Positions 26,213 through 34,440 of a stretch of DNA of 35,663 nt are shown one piece after another (the stretch's first letter is position 1; each line of letters opens with the position of its first letter). Source of the stretch: an uncultured Gardnerella sp. Lineage in GTDB: Bacteria; Actinomycetota; Actinomycetes; Actinomycetales; Bifidobacteriaceae. The notes under the pieces are model-generated. The model saw only the letters and a program-made list of their open reading frames with translations. It was not told the origin of the DNA and searched no databases. Made by a program: the position numbers and the translations under genes. Location: contig CAMXWX010000007.1 of assembly GCA_947252975.1 (NCBI GenBank), positions 1 to 35,663 of the forward strand, in the 5' to 3' direction.

Positions 26213-26939
26213 TTATAATCACTTCCCTGCTGTGTGGCGTATTGTCAATTATTGCTCGAACAATGCTTAGCAAAGACGAACGCTCAAATTTTGATTTCTT
26301 GCTTTTATTGTTTAAAGATTCGCTATTTTTTGATAAATAAGATTCATGAATATTTTTTCCAATTCCACTTCCATCGCTATCAAAATACAAAGTAGCTGCG
26401 TATAAAGTTGCGTCTTTTGGTGCTTTTACAGGATTTATTAACGCAACTGGCACTCCAGCGTAACGCGCGTATTGCAGCGCAGAAATCCATGCTTTGCTTT
26501 CGTTTTGTTTATTGCGAGTGCTGTTATTAAGCTTGTTATTCTCTTTTATATTAGGTTGATTATTAGCATTATGCAGGTCGTCAACGCCTGTTACGTCGAG
26601 CGCGTCTATAAGTATTAATGAAACAGGCTGCTCGCTTGCAGCGCGAATAGCTTGCTGAGCAGCTTCGTTAGGATTAGCAACATTGGATAGCGGCACATAA
26701 GAGGCACTCAATTTTGACGTTTTACAATGCTTCATAACTTCGTCATCAAGCGCAGCTAATTTTGAACCAATTACAAGTAGATGAATATCGTCAATATCCA
26801 CACCGTCGTGAATTATGTCTCCAACGCGACCAGTATTCCCCACAGCTTTACCCTGCGGCTCGCAAGCACTCAACGCACCCAGCGCTAAAGCAGTTACGAC
26901 AGTAGTCGCAAAAATGGTAATAGCGCGTTTAGAAAACAT
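26202..26939 (-). CDS. Lipoprotein of unknown function coupled to the P-type ATPase
   Basis: A 245-aa protein with a lipoprotein signal: basic start (MFSKRA), hydrophobic core, and lipobox LSAC. The mature part includes IHLLVIGSKLAALDDEVMKHC and VSLILIDALDVTGVDDL, alternating strands and helices that resemble a periplasmic sugar-binding-type fold (PVALINP). The resemblance is too weak for a family call. An Asn-rich linker (HNANNQPNIKENNKLNNS) interrupts it. The end overlaps the ATPase start by 11 bases, suggesting a linked function such as an extracytoplasmic accessory subunit; that is inference. There is no good ribosome-binding site at the ATG; an upstream in-frame start is possible. Confidence 0.7.
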   Translation of the reverse strand: MFSKRAITIFATTVVTALALGALSACEPQGKAVGNTGRVGDIIHDGVDIDDIHLLVIGSKLAALDDEVMKHCKTSKLSASYVPLSNVANPNEAAQQAIRAASEQPVSLILIDALDVTGVDDLHNANNQPNIKENNKLNNSTRNKQNESKAWISALQYARYAGVPVALINPVKAPKDATLYAATLYFDSDGSGIGKNIHESYLSKNSESLNNKSKKSKFERSSLLSIVRAIIDNTPHSREVIINDK

Positions 26940-27022
26940 AAGACTTTTATACCACACCTTCAACATAAGTGGTGGTTTTGGGATATTTCATGCAATTCTA
27001 CAAATTGTAATACATTAACACA

Positions 27023-27051
27023 TTGACACCACATATAACACCACTTATACT
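27023..27051 (+). promoter_or_regulatory. Strong sigma-70-type promoter of the HicB-like gene
   Basis: A perfect -35 TTGACA (27023-27028), a 17-base spacer, and TATACT (27046-27051). It is the best promoter match I found in the window. Transcription should start near 27058, giving a leader of about 20 bases to the ATG at 27081. Confidence 0.75.
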
Positions 27052-27080
27052 TTTATAAAACTTTTAAAAATCAGCATAAT

Positions 27081-27536
27081 ATGAAATCAAATATGACTAA
27101 AACAAATAAAGCTAGCAAAAATATCACTCATAAAAACAACGCCAAAACACTAACAAATAAAACACTCAGCTACTACATGTCACTACCGTATAAGCTGGAA
27201 ATTGTGAAAGATCCGGATGAAGGTGGATTTGTGTCCTACTACCCTGATTTGCCCGGATGCATAAGTTCAGGAGACTCCGAACAAGAAGCAGCAGCAAATG
27301 CGCAAGACGCTAAGCACGCTTGGATTGAAGCAGCACTTGAAAGCAAAATCAACATAAAAGAGCCGTCTCGCACTGAATTAAATGACTATTCTGGTCAATT
27401 CAAACTGCGTCTCCCTAAAGAATTACACAGGCAATTGGCTGAGCAATCTCAAGCCGAAGGCATAAGCATGAACCAGTATTGCGTGTATCTTCTTTCGCAA
27501 AATAACGCTATTGAACGCGTGCTTGAGCGAGCGTAG
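27081..27536 (+). CDS. HicB-family antitoxin-like protein, apparently orphan
   Basis: 151 aa. After a Lys/Asn/Thr-rich N-terminal stretch of about 32 residues, the HicB fold appears (YKLEIVKDPDEGGFVSYYPDLPGCISSGDSEQEAAANAQDAKHAWIE...), followed by a ribbon-helix-helix DNA-binding tail (QFKLRLPKELHRQLAEQSQAEGISMNQYCVYLL). Such proteins neutralise HicA mRNA interferases and autoregulate their promoter. No HicA-like frame exists in the 141 bases upstream or 11 bases downstream, so it is an orphan here. A true start at ATG 27177 (MSLPYK) would remove the N-terminal extension; neither start has a Shine-Dalgarno sequence. It may now act as a DNA-binding regulator or counteract a toxin encoded elsewhere. 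Confidence 0.85.
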   Translation: MKSNMTKTNKASKNITHKNNAKTLTNKTLSYYMSLPYKLEIVKDPDEGGFVSYYPDLPGCISSGDSEQEAAANAQDAKHAWIEAALESKINIKEPSRTELNDYSGQFKLRLPKELHRQLAEQSQAEGISMNQYCVYLLSQNNAIERVLERA

Positions 27537-27547
27537 AAAATAAATAC

Positions 27548-29755
27548 TTATACTAATTCATTCTTAGTATTATTTTCGACCTTACTTTCGATTTCTTCGG
27601 AAACATTTTTTACATTATCTTTGCTCTTACTAATACGATTAACTTCATCATCAACGAGTTTTCCTAATGTTTTCTCATCAATTTCAACTTTTTGAGCCGC
27701 AACAGATTCATCAGCAAATCTATTAAAGATTTCCTGTTTATTTTCAAGGACTTTTGTAATTCCTTCATCAATAGTTTTTTCAGCTAAAAGATGATAGACA
27801 ATCACATCCCTAGATTGACCCATACGATATGCTCTGGAAATTGCTTGATTCTCAGTAGAGGGCTTAAGCTGTGGCTCACATATAACTACCACACTGGCGG
27901 ATTGAATATTAAGACCGGTACCACCAGACATGATTTGAGACACCAACACACTTCCAGCTGGTGCATTATCAAATTCTTCAATAATCTTTATTCTTTTTTC
28001 TGGTGAAACTGAACCATTTATCAAACCAATGCACTTGTTTGAGAACGCATCAACTACTTTATGCAAAGTATCCAAATAGAAAGAAAAAATAAGTACTTTT
28101 CTCTCCTCTAGTTCTGCTTCTTCAACTATTTCTTTTAATAGTTTTGCCTTACTTGAGTTACGCATATCATCAACATTCCACGAAACTCGCCTAATAGCAT
28201 GGAAATTACCACTCATCAAAGCTTTTTCGTATTCAGATTCTTCTTCTGCATTAAGCTGACACCAAGATTTATTCTCAATTAACTCAGGAAGTTCAAATAA
28301 AACATCTTCTCGTTTTCTACGGTAATAAACAGGAGCTATTTTCTCTTTAAAAAGATCTGAAAGAACGAAACTTCTGGTACCAACAATTTCGGCAGCAATA
28401 TCCGGTTGCAATAATTTTATAAGTTTCACCATTTCACTAACTTTATTTTCAAGAGCAGTGCCTGTCATAAAAAGAATATTGTTAGCATGATTAAGAATTA
28501 ATTTTGTATTCTGATAGCGTTTTGTTTCTGGATTTTTTATATAGTGAGCTTCATCTACAGTAATCATTGAGAATTCAAAATTATCTGGTAGGTTAAAATA
28601 TGATGTCATTTCATAAGTTGTAACAGCAACACCACCATTACTCATCCAATCTTGTAACGCAAATTCTCTATCTCTTTGAGAACCATGCACCTTAACTACT
28701 CTTAAATTACTAAATCTTTTAATTTCCTTGCACCAATTCACAATAATGCTTGCAGGACATATAACAATGAAGTGAGTACCACCTTCATTTCTTAAAGAAA
28801 CCATTGAAGCAATAGCTTGAACAGTTTTACCAAGTCCCATTTCATCACCAAGCAACACTCTTTTTTGGTGAAGGATATATTTCACACCCAATTGTTGGTA
28901 TCGTCTAAGCTGACATGATAAACCATCTGACAATATAGGCTGTTTCTTAACTTCGCCAGCAAGCCCTTCAGGTAAACCATAAAAATCGTCAACACTTCCC
29001 AATAGCCCCGGAACAAGATCTTCAATAACATTCGCACATTGAATCGGATTCTTCCGTAATTCATCCCACGGATCACAGCTAAAATTGCGTATCTTATCTA
29101 AATTTTCTACAGACTGATGAGCTTGTTGACCATACTCACCAGTTAATATATCACTAAGCAACCTACAAGCTTCAATTGCGCGCTGTCTATTTTCATCTGA
29201 CGCAAAAGCCCATCTCAAAAACCCTTTTGCTGGTTTAGCTTGTTCGACAGCTGACTCTATAACTGGAAAATACTTATCAGCTAAATTATTACTAACCTTC
29301 GTAAACTGATTAGTATACCTATAAAGAAAAGCAAAGCGAATGATATCTTCTACATCCTTGCTTTTATTGCTTAAACTAAGCTTCAGTTTAACTCTCTTTT
29401 TTAATTCTTCTACAGTTTCATCGACAACTCTTTTTATTTCAATTGCACCATTCTCGCTAATACCTCTAATAGCCGATAATTCATACACTGATGCTTTAAA
29501 TACATCAGCAAAATTATTAAAACCAGCATTCTTAAGAATTGATACTCTTATACCTTTTTTCTCACGATTAACTTCTACAATCGAAACATTTTTTGCCATT
29601 CTGATAGCTTGATTAGATATATATTTTTGTGCAACATGCTCAAGAAGCACCCTAGCCTCATCTTGTTTATTATTTAAAGAAACAAGATTGTATTGCAAAT
29701 TTTTATGCAGCCTTATCAGATTCCTAGCATCTGAAAACGAAAATTCTCTTCTCAT
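27548..29755 (-). CDS. SNF2-family DEAH helicase/translocase with novel N-terminal region
   Basis: 735 aa. Residues 1-270 are a helical region that I cannot assign, except for a possible helix-hairpin-helix near 80-115 (ILKNAGFNNFADVFKASVYELSAIRGISENGAIEI). The Snf2 core follows: GDEMGLGKT (303-311), DEAH (401-404), MTGTALEN, the C-terminal lobe with VLIFSFYLDTL and ISRAYRMGQSRDV, and a charged tail. Snf2 proteins translocate on double-stranded DNA and remodel protein-DNA complexes. RapA-type N-terminal domains and a SWIM zinc finger are absent. AAGGAG 5 bases before the ATG supports the start. It converges with the HicB-like gene (11-base gap). Its codon use is A/T-heavy. A defence role is possible but not shown by the sequence. 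Confidence 0.88.
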   Translation of the reverse strand: MRREFSFSDARNLIRLHKNLQYNLVSLNNKQDEARVLLEHVAQKYISNQAIRMAKNVSIVEVNREKKGIRVSILKNAGFNNFADVFKASVYELSAIRGISENGAIEIKRVVDETVEELKKRVKLKLSLSNKSKDVEDIIRFAFLYRYTNQFTKVSNNLADKYFPVIESAVEQAKPAKGFLRWAFASDENRQRAIEACRLLSDILTGEYGQQAHQSVENLDKIRNFSCDPWDELRKNPIQCANVIEDLVPGLLGSVDDFYGLPEGLAGEVKKQPILSDGLSCQLRRYQQLGVKYILHQKRVLLGDEMGLGKTVQAIASMVSLRNEGGTHFIVICPASIIVNWCKEIKRFSNLRVVKVHGSQRDREFALQDWMSNGGVAVTTYEMTSYFNLPDNFEFSMITVDEAHYIKNPETKRYQNTKLILNHANNILFMTGTALENKVSEMVKLIKLLQPDIAAEIVGTRSFVLSDLFKEKIAPVYYRRKREDVLFELPELIENKSWCQLNAEEESEYEKALMSGNFHAIRRVSWNVDDMRNSSKAKLLKEIVEEAELEERKVLIFSFYLDTLHKVVDAFSNKCIGLINGSVSPEKRIKIIEEFDNAPAGSVLVSQIMSGGTGLNIQSASVVVICEPQLKPSTENQAISRAYRMGQSRDVIVYHLLAEKTIDEGITKVLENKQEIFNRFADESVAAQKVEIDEKTLGKLVDDEVNRISKSKDNVKNVSEEIESKVENNTKNELV

Positions 29756-30244
29756 GTTTCTCCTTAAATCTGCAGAATTTTAACTTATTCTACTAGCAAT
29801 CATCCGCAATTACTTGCAGCACAACTTCAATACCCCTTCATATAACTCTCACTTTATCAAAACATTAAAACGCATCACAAAAAACTGTACATATGTGAAT
29901 GTCACTGTATATAAACTGTATACAAACTTCAGGATTCTACTACGTAATTCATGTTCGCAAAAAGATTAATGATAGTCATATTGCGAAATAATCACACAAC
30001 TCCCCCACAACACCCCCACAACACGCACAAAATCAAAATTGGTAAGACTCGCATTCGTGTAATAGTATTATGCATTGGATGTGCATTCGCGCCGCAGCGT
30101 GAATTAAACAAAGCAGTTGAAGCACATACAATAATTTCAACAGAATTTAGCGGAATTAAATTAACTGAATTAAATTAATTTCAGCAGAATTCAACAGAAA
30201 TAAACAAAATTAAAACTAGATTCAACGACGAAAAGAGATTACCG
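29756..30244. other. 489-base intergenic region between the Snf2 helicase and nox
   Basis: The gap holds the divergent promoters of both flanking genes but no convincing gene. A possible nox promoter is TTGGTA (30039-30044) with TAGTAT (30063-30068) at an 18-base spacing. Low-complexity elements include CCCCCACAACACCCCCACAA near 30002-30020, a 12-base direct repeat GAATTAAATTAA at 30153-30164 and 30167-30178, and TTCAACAGAA at 30136-30145 and 30190-30199. A 75-codon frame at 29951-30178 has no ribosome-binding site and no protein-like composition. Confidence 0.5.
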
Positions 30245-31585
30245 ATGACGAAGATCATTCAGATTGGCGCAAATCACGCCGGCACTGCCTGCGCTAACAC
30301 CATTTTGAGCTACCCAGGAAACGAGCTTACCATTTACGATCAGAATAGTAATATTTCCTTCCTTGGTTGCGGCATGGCTTTGTGGATTGGCAAGCAAATT
30401 CAAAGCAGCGACGGACTGTTCTACCAGAAGCCAGAAGATTTCGTTAAAAAAGGCGCTAAGGTAAATCTTGAAAGTAAAGTTTTAGACATTGATTACGCAA
30501 AGAAAGAAGTAACAGTCGAGCTTAAAGACGGCACTGTTATTCACGATTCTTACGACAAGCTGGTTCTTGCTACCGGCAGCCTTCCAAACAAGCCTCGCAT
30601 TAAGGGCATCGACTTGGAAAACGTGCAAATGGTAAAGCTTTTCCAGAATGCTCAAACTGTTATCGCTAAGCTTCAAGAGCGCGATTTCCGTAACGTCGTG
30701 GTTCTTGGCGGAGGCTACATTGGCGTGGAACTTGCGGAAGCTTTTAAGCGCCTTGGCAAGAACGTAACTCTTATTGACATGGAAGACCATATTCTTAATG
30801 GATACTTTGACCCAGAGTTTTCCGATAATTTGAAGCAAATTATGGAAGATAAAGGCATTAAGTTTGAACTTGGTCAAACTGTTGAAGAAATTGTTGGAGA
30901 CACTGAAGTCAAGGCTGTTAAAACAAGCAAAGGCACTTACGATGCAGACATGGTGATTTGCGCTATTGGCTTCCACCCAAACGTTGCGCTCGGCAAAGAT
31001 CACTTAAAGCAGTATGCTAATGGCGCTTTCCTCGTTGACAAGAAGCAGCAAACTTCCGATCCGGACGTGTACGCAATTGGCGACTGCGCTACAATCTACG
31101 ACAACGCTCGAGACCGCGTAAACTACATTGCGCTCGCTACTAACGCAGTTCGAAGCGGCTTGATTGCAGGTCACAACGTTTGCGGAACTCCTGTAGAAAC
31201 CGAGGGCGTGCAAGGTTCTAGCGCAATGATGATCTACGACTACAAGCTTGTTTGCACCGGCTTGAGCTTAACTGCCGCTCAAAAAGAGGGCATGGATGTT
31301 GATTACGTTGATTTCGAAGATACTCAAAAGCCTGCGTTTATGGAAGTTGAGAATCCAGAGGTGAAGATTCGCATCGTTTACAAGAAGGATACGAAGGTTA
31401 TTGTTGGTTGCCAATTGGCTTCTAACTACGATATGTCTGCCGCAATTCACCTGTTCTCGCTGGCTATTCAGAAGAAAGTCACGATTAAGGAACTTGCTTT
31501 GTGCGACATCTTCTTCATGCCTCACTTCAACCAGCCATACAACTACATTACGATGGCTGCTTACACTGCTTTGTTGAAGGGATGA
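30245..31585 (+). CDS. nox: NADH oxidase (H2O-forming, Nox family)
   Basis: FAD-dependent pyridine nucleotide-disulfide oxidoreductase of 446 aa that reduces O2 with NADH. The N-terminal FAD fold here starts IIQIGANHAGT. The redox cysteine is Cys42 in FLGCGMALW. The NAD-binding motif is VVLGGGYIGVELAEA, and the FAD-contact motif is DVYAIGDCA. A single active-site Cys and the SFLGCG context fit the H2O-forming oxidases of fermenting bacteria, rather than glutathione reductases with paired cysteines. CoA-disulfide reductase is the closest alternative. AAGAGA lies 7 bases before the ATG. Codon use is richer in AAG, TTC and GGC than its neighbours, consistent with high expression or recent acquisition. 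A strong terminator follows. Confidence 0.9.
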   Translation: MTKIIQIGANHAGTACANTILSYPGNELTIYDQNSNISFLGCGMALWIGKQIQSSDGLFYQKPEDFVKKGAKVNLESKVLDIDYAKKEVTVELKDGTVIHDSYDKLVLATGSLPNKPRIKGIDLENVQMVKLFQNAQTVIAKLQERDFRNVVVLGGGYIGVELAEAFKRLGKNVTLIDMEDHILNGYFDPEFSDNLKQIMEDKGIKFELGQTVEEIVGDTEVKAVKTSKGTYDADMVICAIGFHPNVALGKDHLKQYANGAFLVDKKQQTSDPDVYAIGDCATIYDNARDRVNYIALATNAVRSGLIAGHNVCGTPVETEGVQGSSAMMIYDYKLVCTGLSLTAAQKEGMDVDYVDFEDTQKPAFMEVENPEVKIRIVYKKDTKVIVGCQLASNYDMSAAIHLFSLAIQKKVTIKELALCDIFFMPHFNQPYNYITMAAYTALLKG

Positions 31586-31655
31586 TTAATATCTGTAATC
31601 TTTGATGATTAATCTCTGCGATTAGCTTCTGCTATTAGCTTAAATCGCATTTATT

Positions 31656-31700
31656 AAACCAAGCAATCTGTTCTATAATGGAGCAGTTGCTTGGTTTTTT
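31656..31700 (+). terminator. Rho-independent terminator of nox
   Basis: AACCAAGCAA (31657-31666) pairs with TTGCTTGGTT (31687-31696). The stem can be extended inward by CTGTTC/GAGCAG after a one-base bulge, and it ends in six T. It lies about 70 bases past the nox stop and separates nox from the dehydrogenase gene. Confidence 0.9.
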
Positions 31701-31777
31701 AATCATCCGCGCACAAAAGCGCGCACACGACGCGCATATTAGCGTAAGACATGCAGATTAAAACAAAGGAGTCTAGG

Positions 31778-32908
31778 ATGAAGCAGCTTTCTATTAAACC
31801 AACTATTCATAAGTTCGAGCAGGCACGCGACTTTGCGCAAGAATTCAAGCTCGGCAAGGGTGATTTGGTTATTACAAACCAATACATTTGGGAGCCTTAT
31901 TTTGGTGATTTGAATCTTGATTGCGACGTTATTTTCCAAGAGAAATACGGCAAGGGTGAGCCGAGCGATGCAATGGTTGATGCAATCGTTAGCGACATTC
32001 ACACAACTCCAAAGCGCGTGATTGGCATTGGTGGCGGCACTGTTTTGGATATTTCGAAGGTTTGTGCGTTGAAACAAACTAGCCCGCTTGAAGACTTGGT
32101 CGACGGCAAGATTCCTGCACAAAAAGGCGCTGATCTTATTCTTGTGCCAACTACTTGCGGAACCGGTTCTGAAGTTACGAACGTTGCCGTGTTCTCGCTT
32201 ACTAAGCGCAATACCAAGAAAGGTTTGGCAAACGATGCTTGCTACGCTACGGACGCGGTTCTTATTCCGGAATTGTTAAAGAGCCTACCGGATTACGTTT
32301 TTGCAACCAGCTCTATTGACGCTCTTACACATTCGATTGAGTCCGCACTTTCTCCTATTGCAACAGAGCTTACAAAAATGTTTAGTTACAAGGCTTGCGG
32401 ACTTATTTTGCAAAGTTATATGCGAGTTGTAAAGGAAGGCAGCAGCGCAAAAAGCCAAGTTGTAAGCGATTTGGTTTCAGCAAGTCTTTACGCTGGCATT
32501 GCGTTTGGTAACGCTGGCTGCGGTTGCGTGCACGCTATGGCTTATCCGCTTGGCGGCACTTTCCACGTGGCTCACGGCGAGACGAATGCTGCGCTTCTTA
32601 CAAGCGTTTTGCGATACTATGCTAAGCACGACGCTAACGAGAATAACGCAGAAAACACTGAGCTTTCTAAGCTTTTCGACTTCATGGCAAATATTCTAGA
32701 ATGCAAGAAGGCAGACGTACTAGACAAGCTTGACGAAGTGCTTAACACGATTCTTCCTAAGCATAGGCTTCACGAGTATGGCATGAGCGAGGATATGATT
32801 CAAAGCTGGGCTTCAAGCGTTGTTAAAGAACAGCAGCGACTTTTGAAGAACTCCTATATGCATATGGACGAAGCTGCAATTGCCGAAGTCTACGCGTCTA
32901 CTTTCTAA
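31778..32908 (+). CDS. 4hbD: Iron-containing alcohol dehydrogenase, 4-hydroxybutyrate dehydrogenase-like
   Basis: Group III metal-dependent alcohol dehydrogenase of 376 aa. It has the NAD-binding GIGGGTVLDISK, the conserved VPTTCGTGSEVTN, SSIDALTHSIES with the first metal ligand residues, CVHAMAYPLGGTFHVAHGETNA with metal-ligand histidines, and the C-terminal helical domain. The opening (KFEQARDFAQEFKLGKGDLVITN), FQEKYGKGEPSDAM and the C-terminal QQRLLKNSY closely follow what I recall of the clostridial 4-hydroxybutyrate dehydrogenase, which interconverts succinate semialdehyde and 4-hydroxybutyrate. ATG 31778 is chosen because AAAGGAG lies 6-7 bases upstream; a longer frame starts at 31751. 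No GABA, succinate semialdehyde or CoA-transferase genes are adjacent, so the physiological substrate is uncertain. Confidence 0.82.
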   Translation: MKQLSIKPTIHKFEQARDFAQEFKLGKGDLVITNQYIWEPYFGDLNLDCDVIFQEKYGKGEPSDAMVDAIVSDIHTTPKRVIGIGGGTVLDISKVCALKQTSPLEDLVDGKIPAQKGADLILVPTTCGTGSEVTNVAVFSLTKRNTKKGLANDACYATDAVLIPELLKSLPDYVFATSSIDALTHSIESALSPIATELTKMFSYKACGLILQSYMRVVKEGSSAKSQVVSDLVSASLYAGIAFGNAGCGCVHAMAYPLGGTFHVAHGETNAALLTSVLRYYAKHDANENNAENTELSKLFDFMANILECKKADVLDKLDEVLNTILPKHRLHEYGMSEDMIQSWASSVVKEQQRLLKNSYMHMDEAAIAEVYASTF

Positions 32909-32992
32909 AATCAGATTTTTAGCAAACTTATTTTCTAGAATTTGTTGATTTTAATTACGTTCTAATAGTTTTTCACAAAATAACAAAAGCAA

Positions 32993-33036
32993 AATAACAA
33001 AAGACCCCACAAATAAATGTGGGGTCTTTTGTTATT
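32993..33036. terminator. Bidirectional Rho-independent terminator
   Basis: A perfect 19-bp stem (32993-33011 with 33018-33036) around a 6-base loop, with an A/T-rich tract on each side. It lies between the convergent dehydrogenase (stop 32908) and lipoprotein (stop 33102) genes and can serve both. The left arm's AATAACAAAAG motif is preceded by two near-copies (CAAAATAACAAAAG), a small direct repeat. Confidence 0.92.
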
Positions 33037-33101
33037 TGTAGCAACTATTGCAACCAGTGCAACTACCACAGCTACTTCAACTATTTCTAATTGAACAATA
33101 G

Positions 33102-34277
33102 CTATTCAATAACTTTTAGATTGCACAAATGAGGCTCACCTAAAGGCAATCCAGTGTCCGAAGGGAAGAATCCATCATTTACAATAAAACTTACATAAAC
33201 TTTCTTATTCACATACTTTTCCATGATTTGTTTAGCTTGACTACCATCATCAAACGCCATCATGGTCGCATCGCTAGGATGAGGTGGATTGCCCATATCG
33301 CCGCTGTGAGGCAAAGTAACGCTGGTTTTATTATCCAGAATAAGAATCATGAAAGTTTGATTAGGATCTGAAGATCCCGGATTAGGATCTTGAATATTTT
33401 GCGCTTCAAGAACCTGGTTGTACGACAAAACCTTCACAGTTCCGGAAACTACTTGCCTTCCGCTTGCTTTTTCAGCTTTAATCTTGCTGTCTAAAGATTC
33501 GCCACTAGCGGATTTCTTAGAATCAGCTTTCTTACTTGCATTCTCGCCAGACTTCTTAGAATCCTTATCTTCTGAATTAGAGTCGCCGCCTTTATTGCTT
33601 ACGGTTTTCTTATAAGTATTATCTTCAGTTTTTGCCAAATTATCGAGAAGCGTAGTGTCATCTGTACTGACAAAATTAATATTTTTTGTATTCTGTTTAG
33701 GAAGATCAGTGATTATTCCAGACCAGTATTTTTCTTTTTTAAGAGGATTACTATCAGCAATATTCATAGTAACCTTGTAAGCCTCAGTATCCCCTGTTCC
33801 AGAAGACCACTCAACATAGCTTAATGAATTGCTGTCTGCGTATTGCGATAACGAAGCCCTAAAACCGCCAATGTCTCCAACGCCATCGCAAATTAAATCA
33901 TTTGAAGAAACAACGTCACTGTAATCTTTATTTGCAGCAAAAACCTTCGAACGTGACACATATTTATAATTTTTCCGAAGAATAAGCTCCGGAATATCCC
34001 TATCGCTCATATTGACTAACGCGTAAGAATACTTACTTTTGCTAGTATCAATTTCTGAATCAGCTTCATTAAGGTTATATTTATCAGCGTTTGCTAAAAC
34101 TTTTTTATATAAAGCTGCTACTTTTGCATTAATAACATTAACTTTTTTTGCACTATTAACAGCTTCTGTATTTGCGCCATTTTGATTTGAGCATCCTGAA
34201 CATAATGGCATAAAAAGAAACAGCGAAAGTGCTAATGCAATAAATTTTTTTAGCTTCACCGCAATTCCATTAGGCAT
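33102..34277 (-). CDS. Lipoprotein of unknown function
   Basis: 391 aa with a lipoprotein signal: basic start (KLKKF), hydrophobic core, and lipobox CSGC, with the lipidated Cys at about residue 29. The mature N-terminal half includes YSYALVNMSDRDIPELILRKNYK, reminiscent of small lipoproteins that follow such a pattern. A Lys/Ser/Asp-rich linker (SEDKDSKKSGENASKKADSKKS) separates it from a C-terminal domain with VVSGTVKVLSYNQVLE and a beta-rich ending. No enzymatic motif is recognisable. GAAGGGG lies 5 bases before the ATG. It follows the terminator of the YhgE-type gene, so it probably has its own promoter. Confidence 0.75.
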   Translation of the reverse strand: MPNGIAVKLKKFIALALSLFLFMPLCSGCSNQNGANTEAVNSAKKVNVINAKVAALYKKVLANADKYNLNEADSEIDTSKSKYSYALVNMSDRDIPELILRKNYKYVSRSKVFAANKDYSDVVSSNDLICDGVGDIGGFRASLSQYADSNSLSYVEWSSGTGDTEAYKVTMNIADSNPLKKEKYWSGIITDLPKQNTKNINFVSTDDTTLLDNLAKTEDNTYKKTVSNKGGDSNSEDKDSKKSGENASKKADSKKSASGESLDSKIKAEKASGRQVVSGTVKVLSYNQVLEAQNIQDPNPGSSDPNQTFMILILDNKTSVTLPHSGDMGNPPHPSDATMMAFDDGSQAKQIMEKYVNKKVYVSFIVNDGFFPSDTGLPLGEPHLCNLKVIE

Positions 34278-34380
34278 AACTACCCCTTCTCAAACTTTAA
34301 CTAATTGTAAGCAAGCAAGTTAAATATTCTAATACTACGTTGTAATGTTTGGAAACTGCATAAATTTAGGTTACTTAAAT

Positions 34381-34419
34381 ATAAAAAGCCTGCGCAAAAG
34401 CTATTCACTCTTACGCAGG
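34381..34419 (-). terminator. Rho-independent terminator of the YhgE-type gene
   Basis: On the minus strand CCTGCGTAAGAG pairs with CTTTTGCGCAGG (12 bp with two G-U pairs) around a 7-base loop, followed by CTTTTTAT. It lies about 20 bases past the stop codon at 34441. Confidence 0.87.
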
Positions 34420-34440
34420 TTAGTATTAGATAAGCGACGC

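Noticed and set aside
25695..26270. 191-codon plus-strand frame antisense to the P-type ATPase
   Set aside because: Ser/Thr-rich reverse translation of the ATPase N-terminal coding region; no ribosome-binding site.
26940..27080. Remnant of a HicA toxin gene upstream of the HicB-like gene
   Set aside because: I read the frames around the SGGFGIFHAI stretch and found no HicA signature (no His-containing RNA-binding core, no Arg/Lys pattern).
29951..30178. 75-codon frame upstream of nox
   Set aside because: No ribosome-binding site, runs through low-complexity CCCCCACAACA and GAATTAAATTAA repeats, and no protein-like pattern.
30482..31003. 173-codon frame antisense to nox
   Set aside because: Shadow of a clear gene on the other strand; Phe/Asn/Leu-rich composition from reverse-reading, with no motif or start signal.
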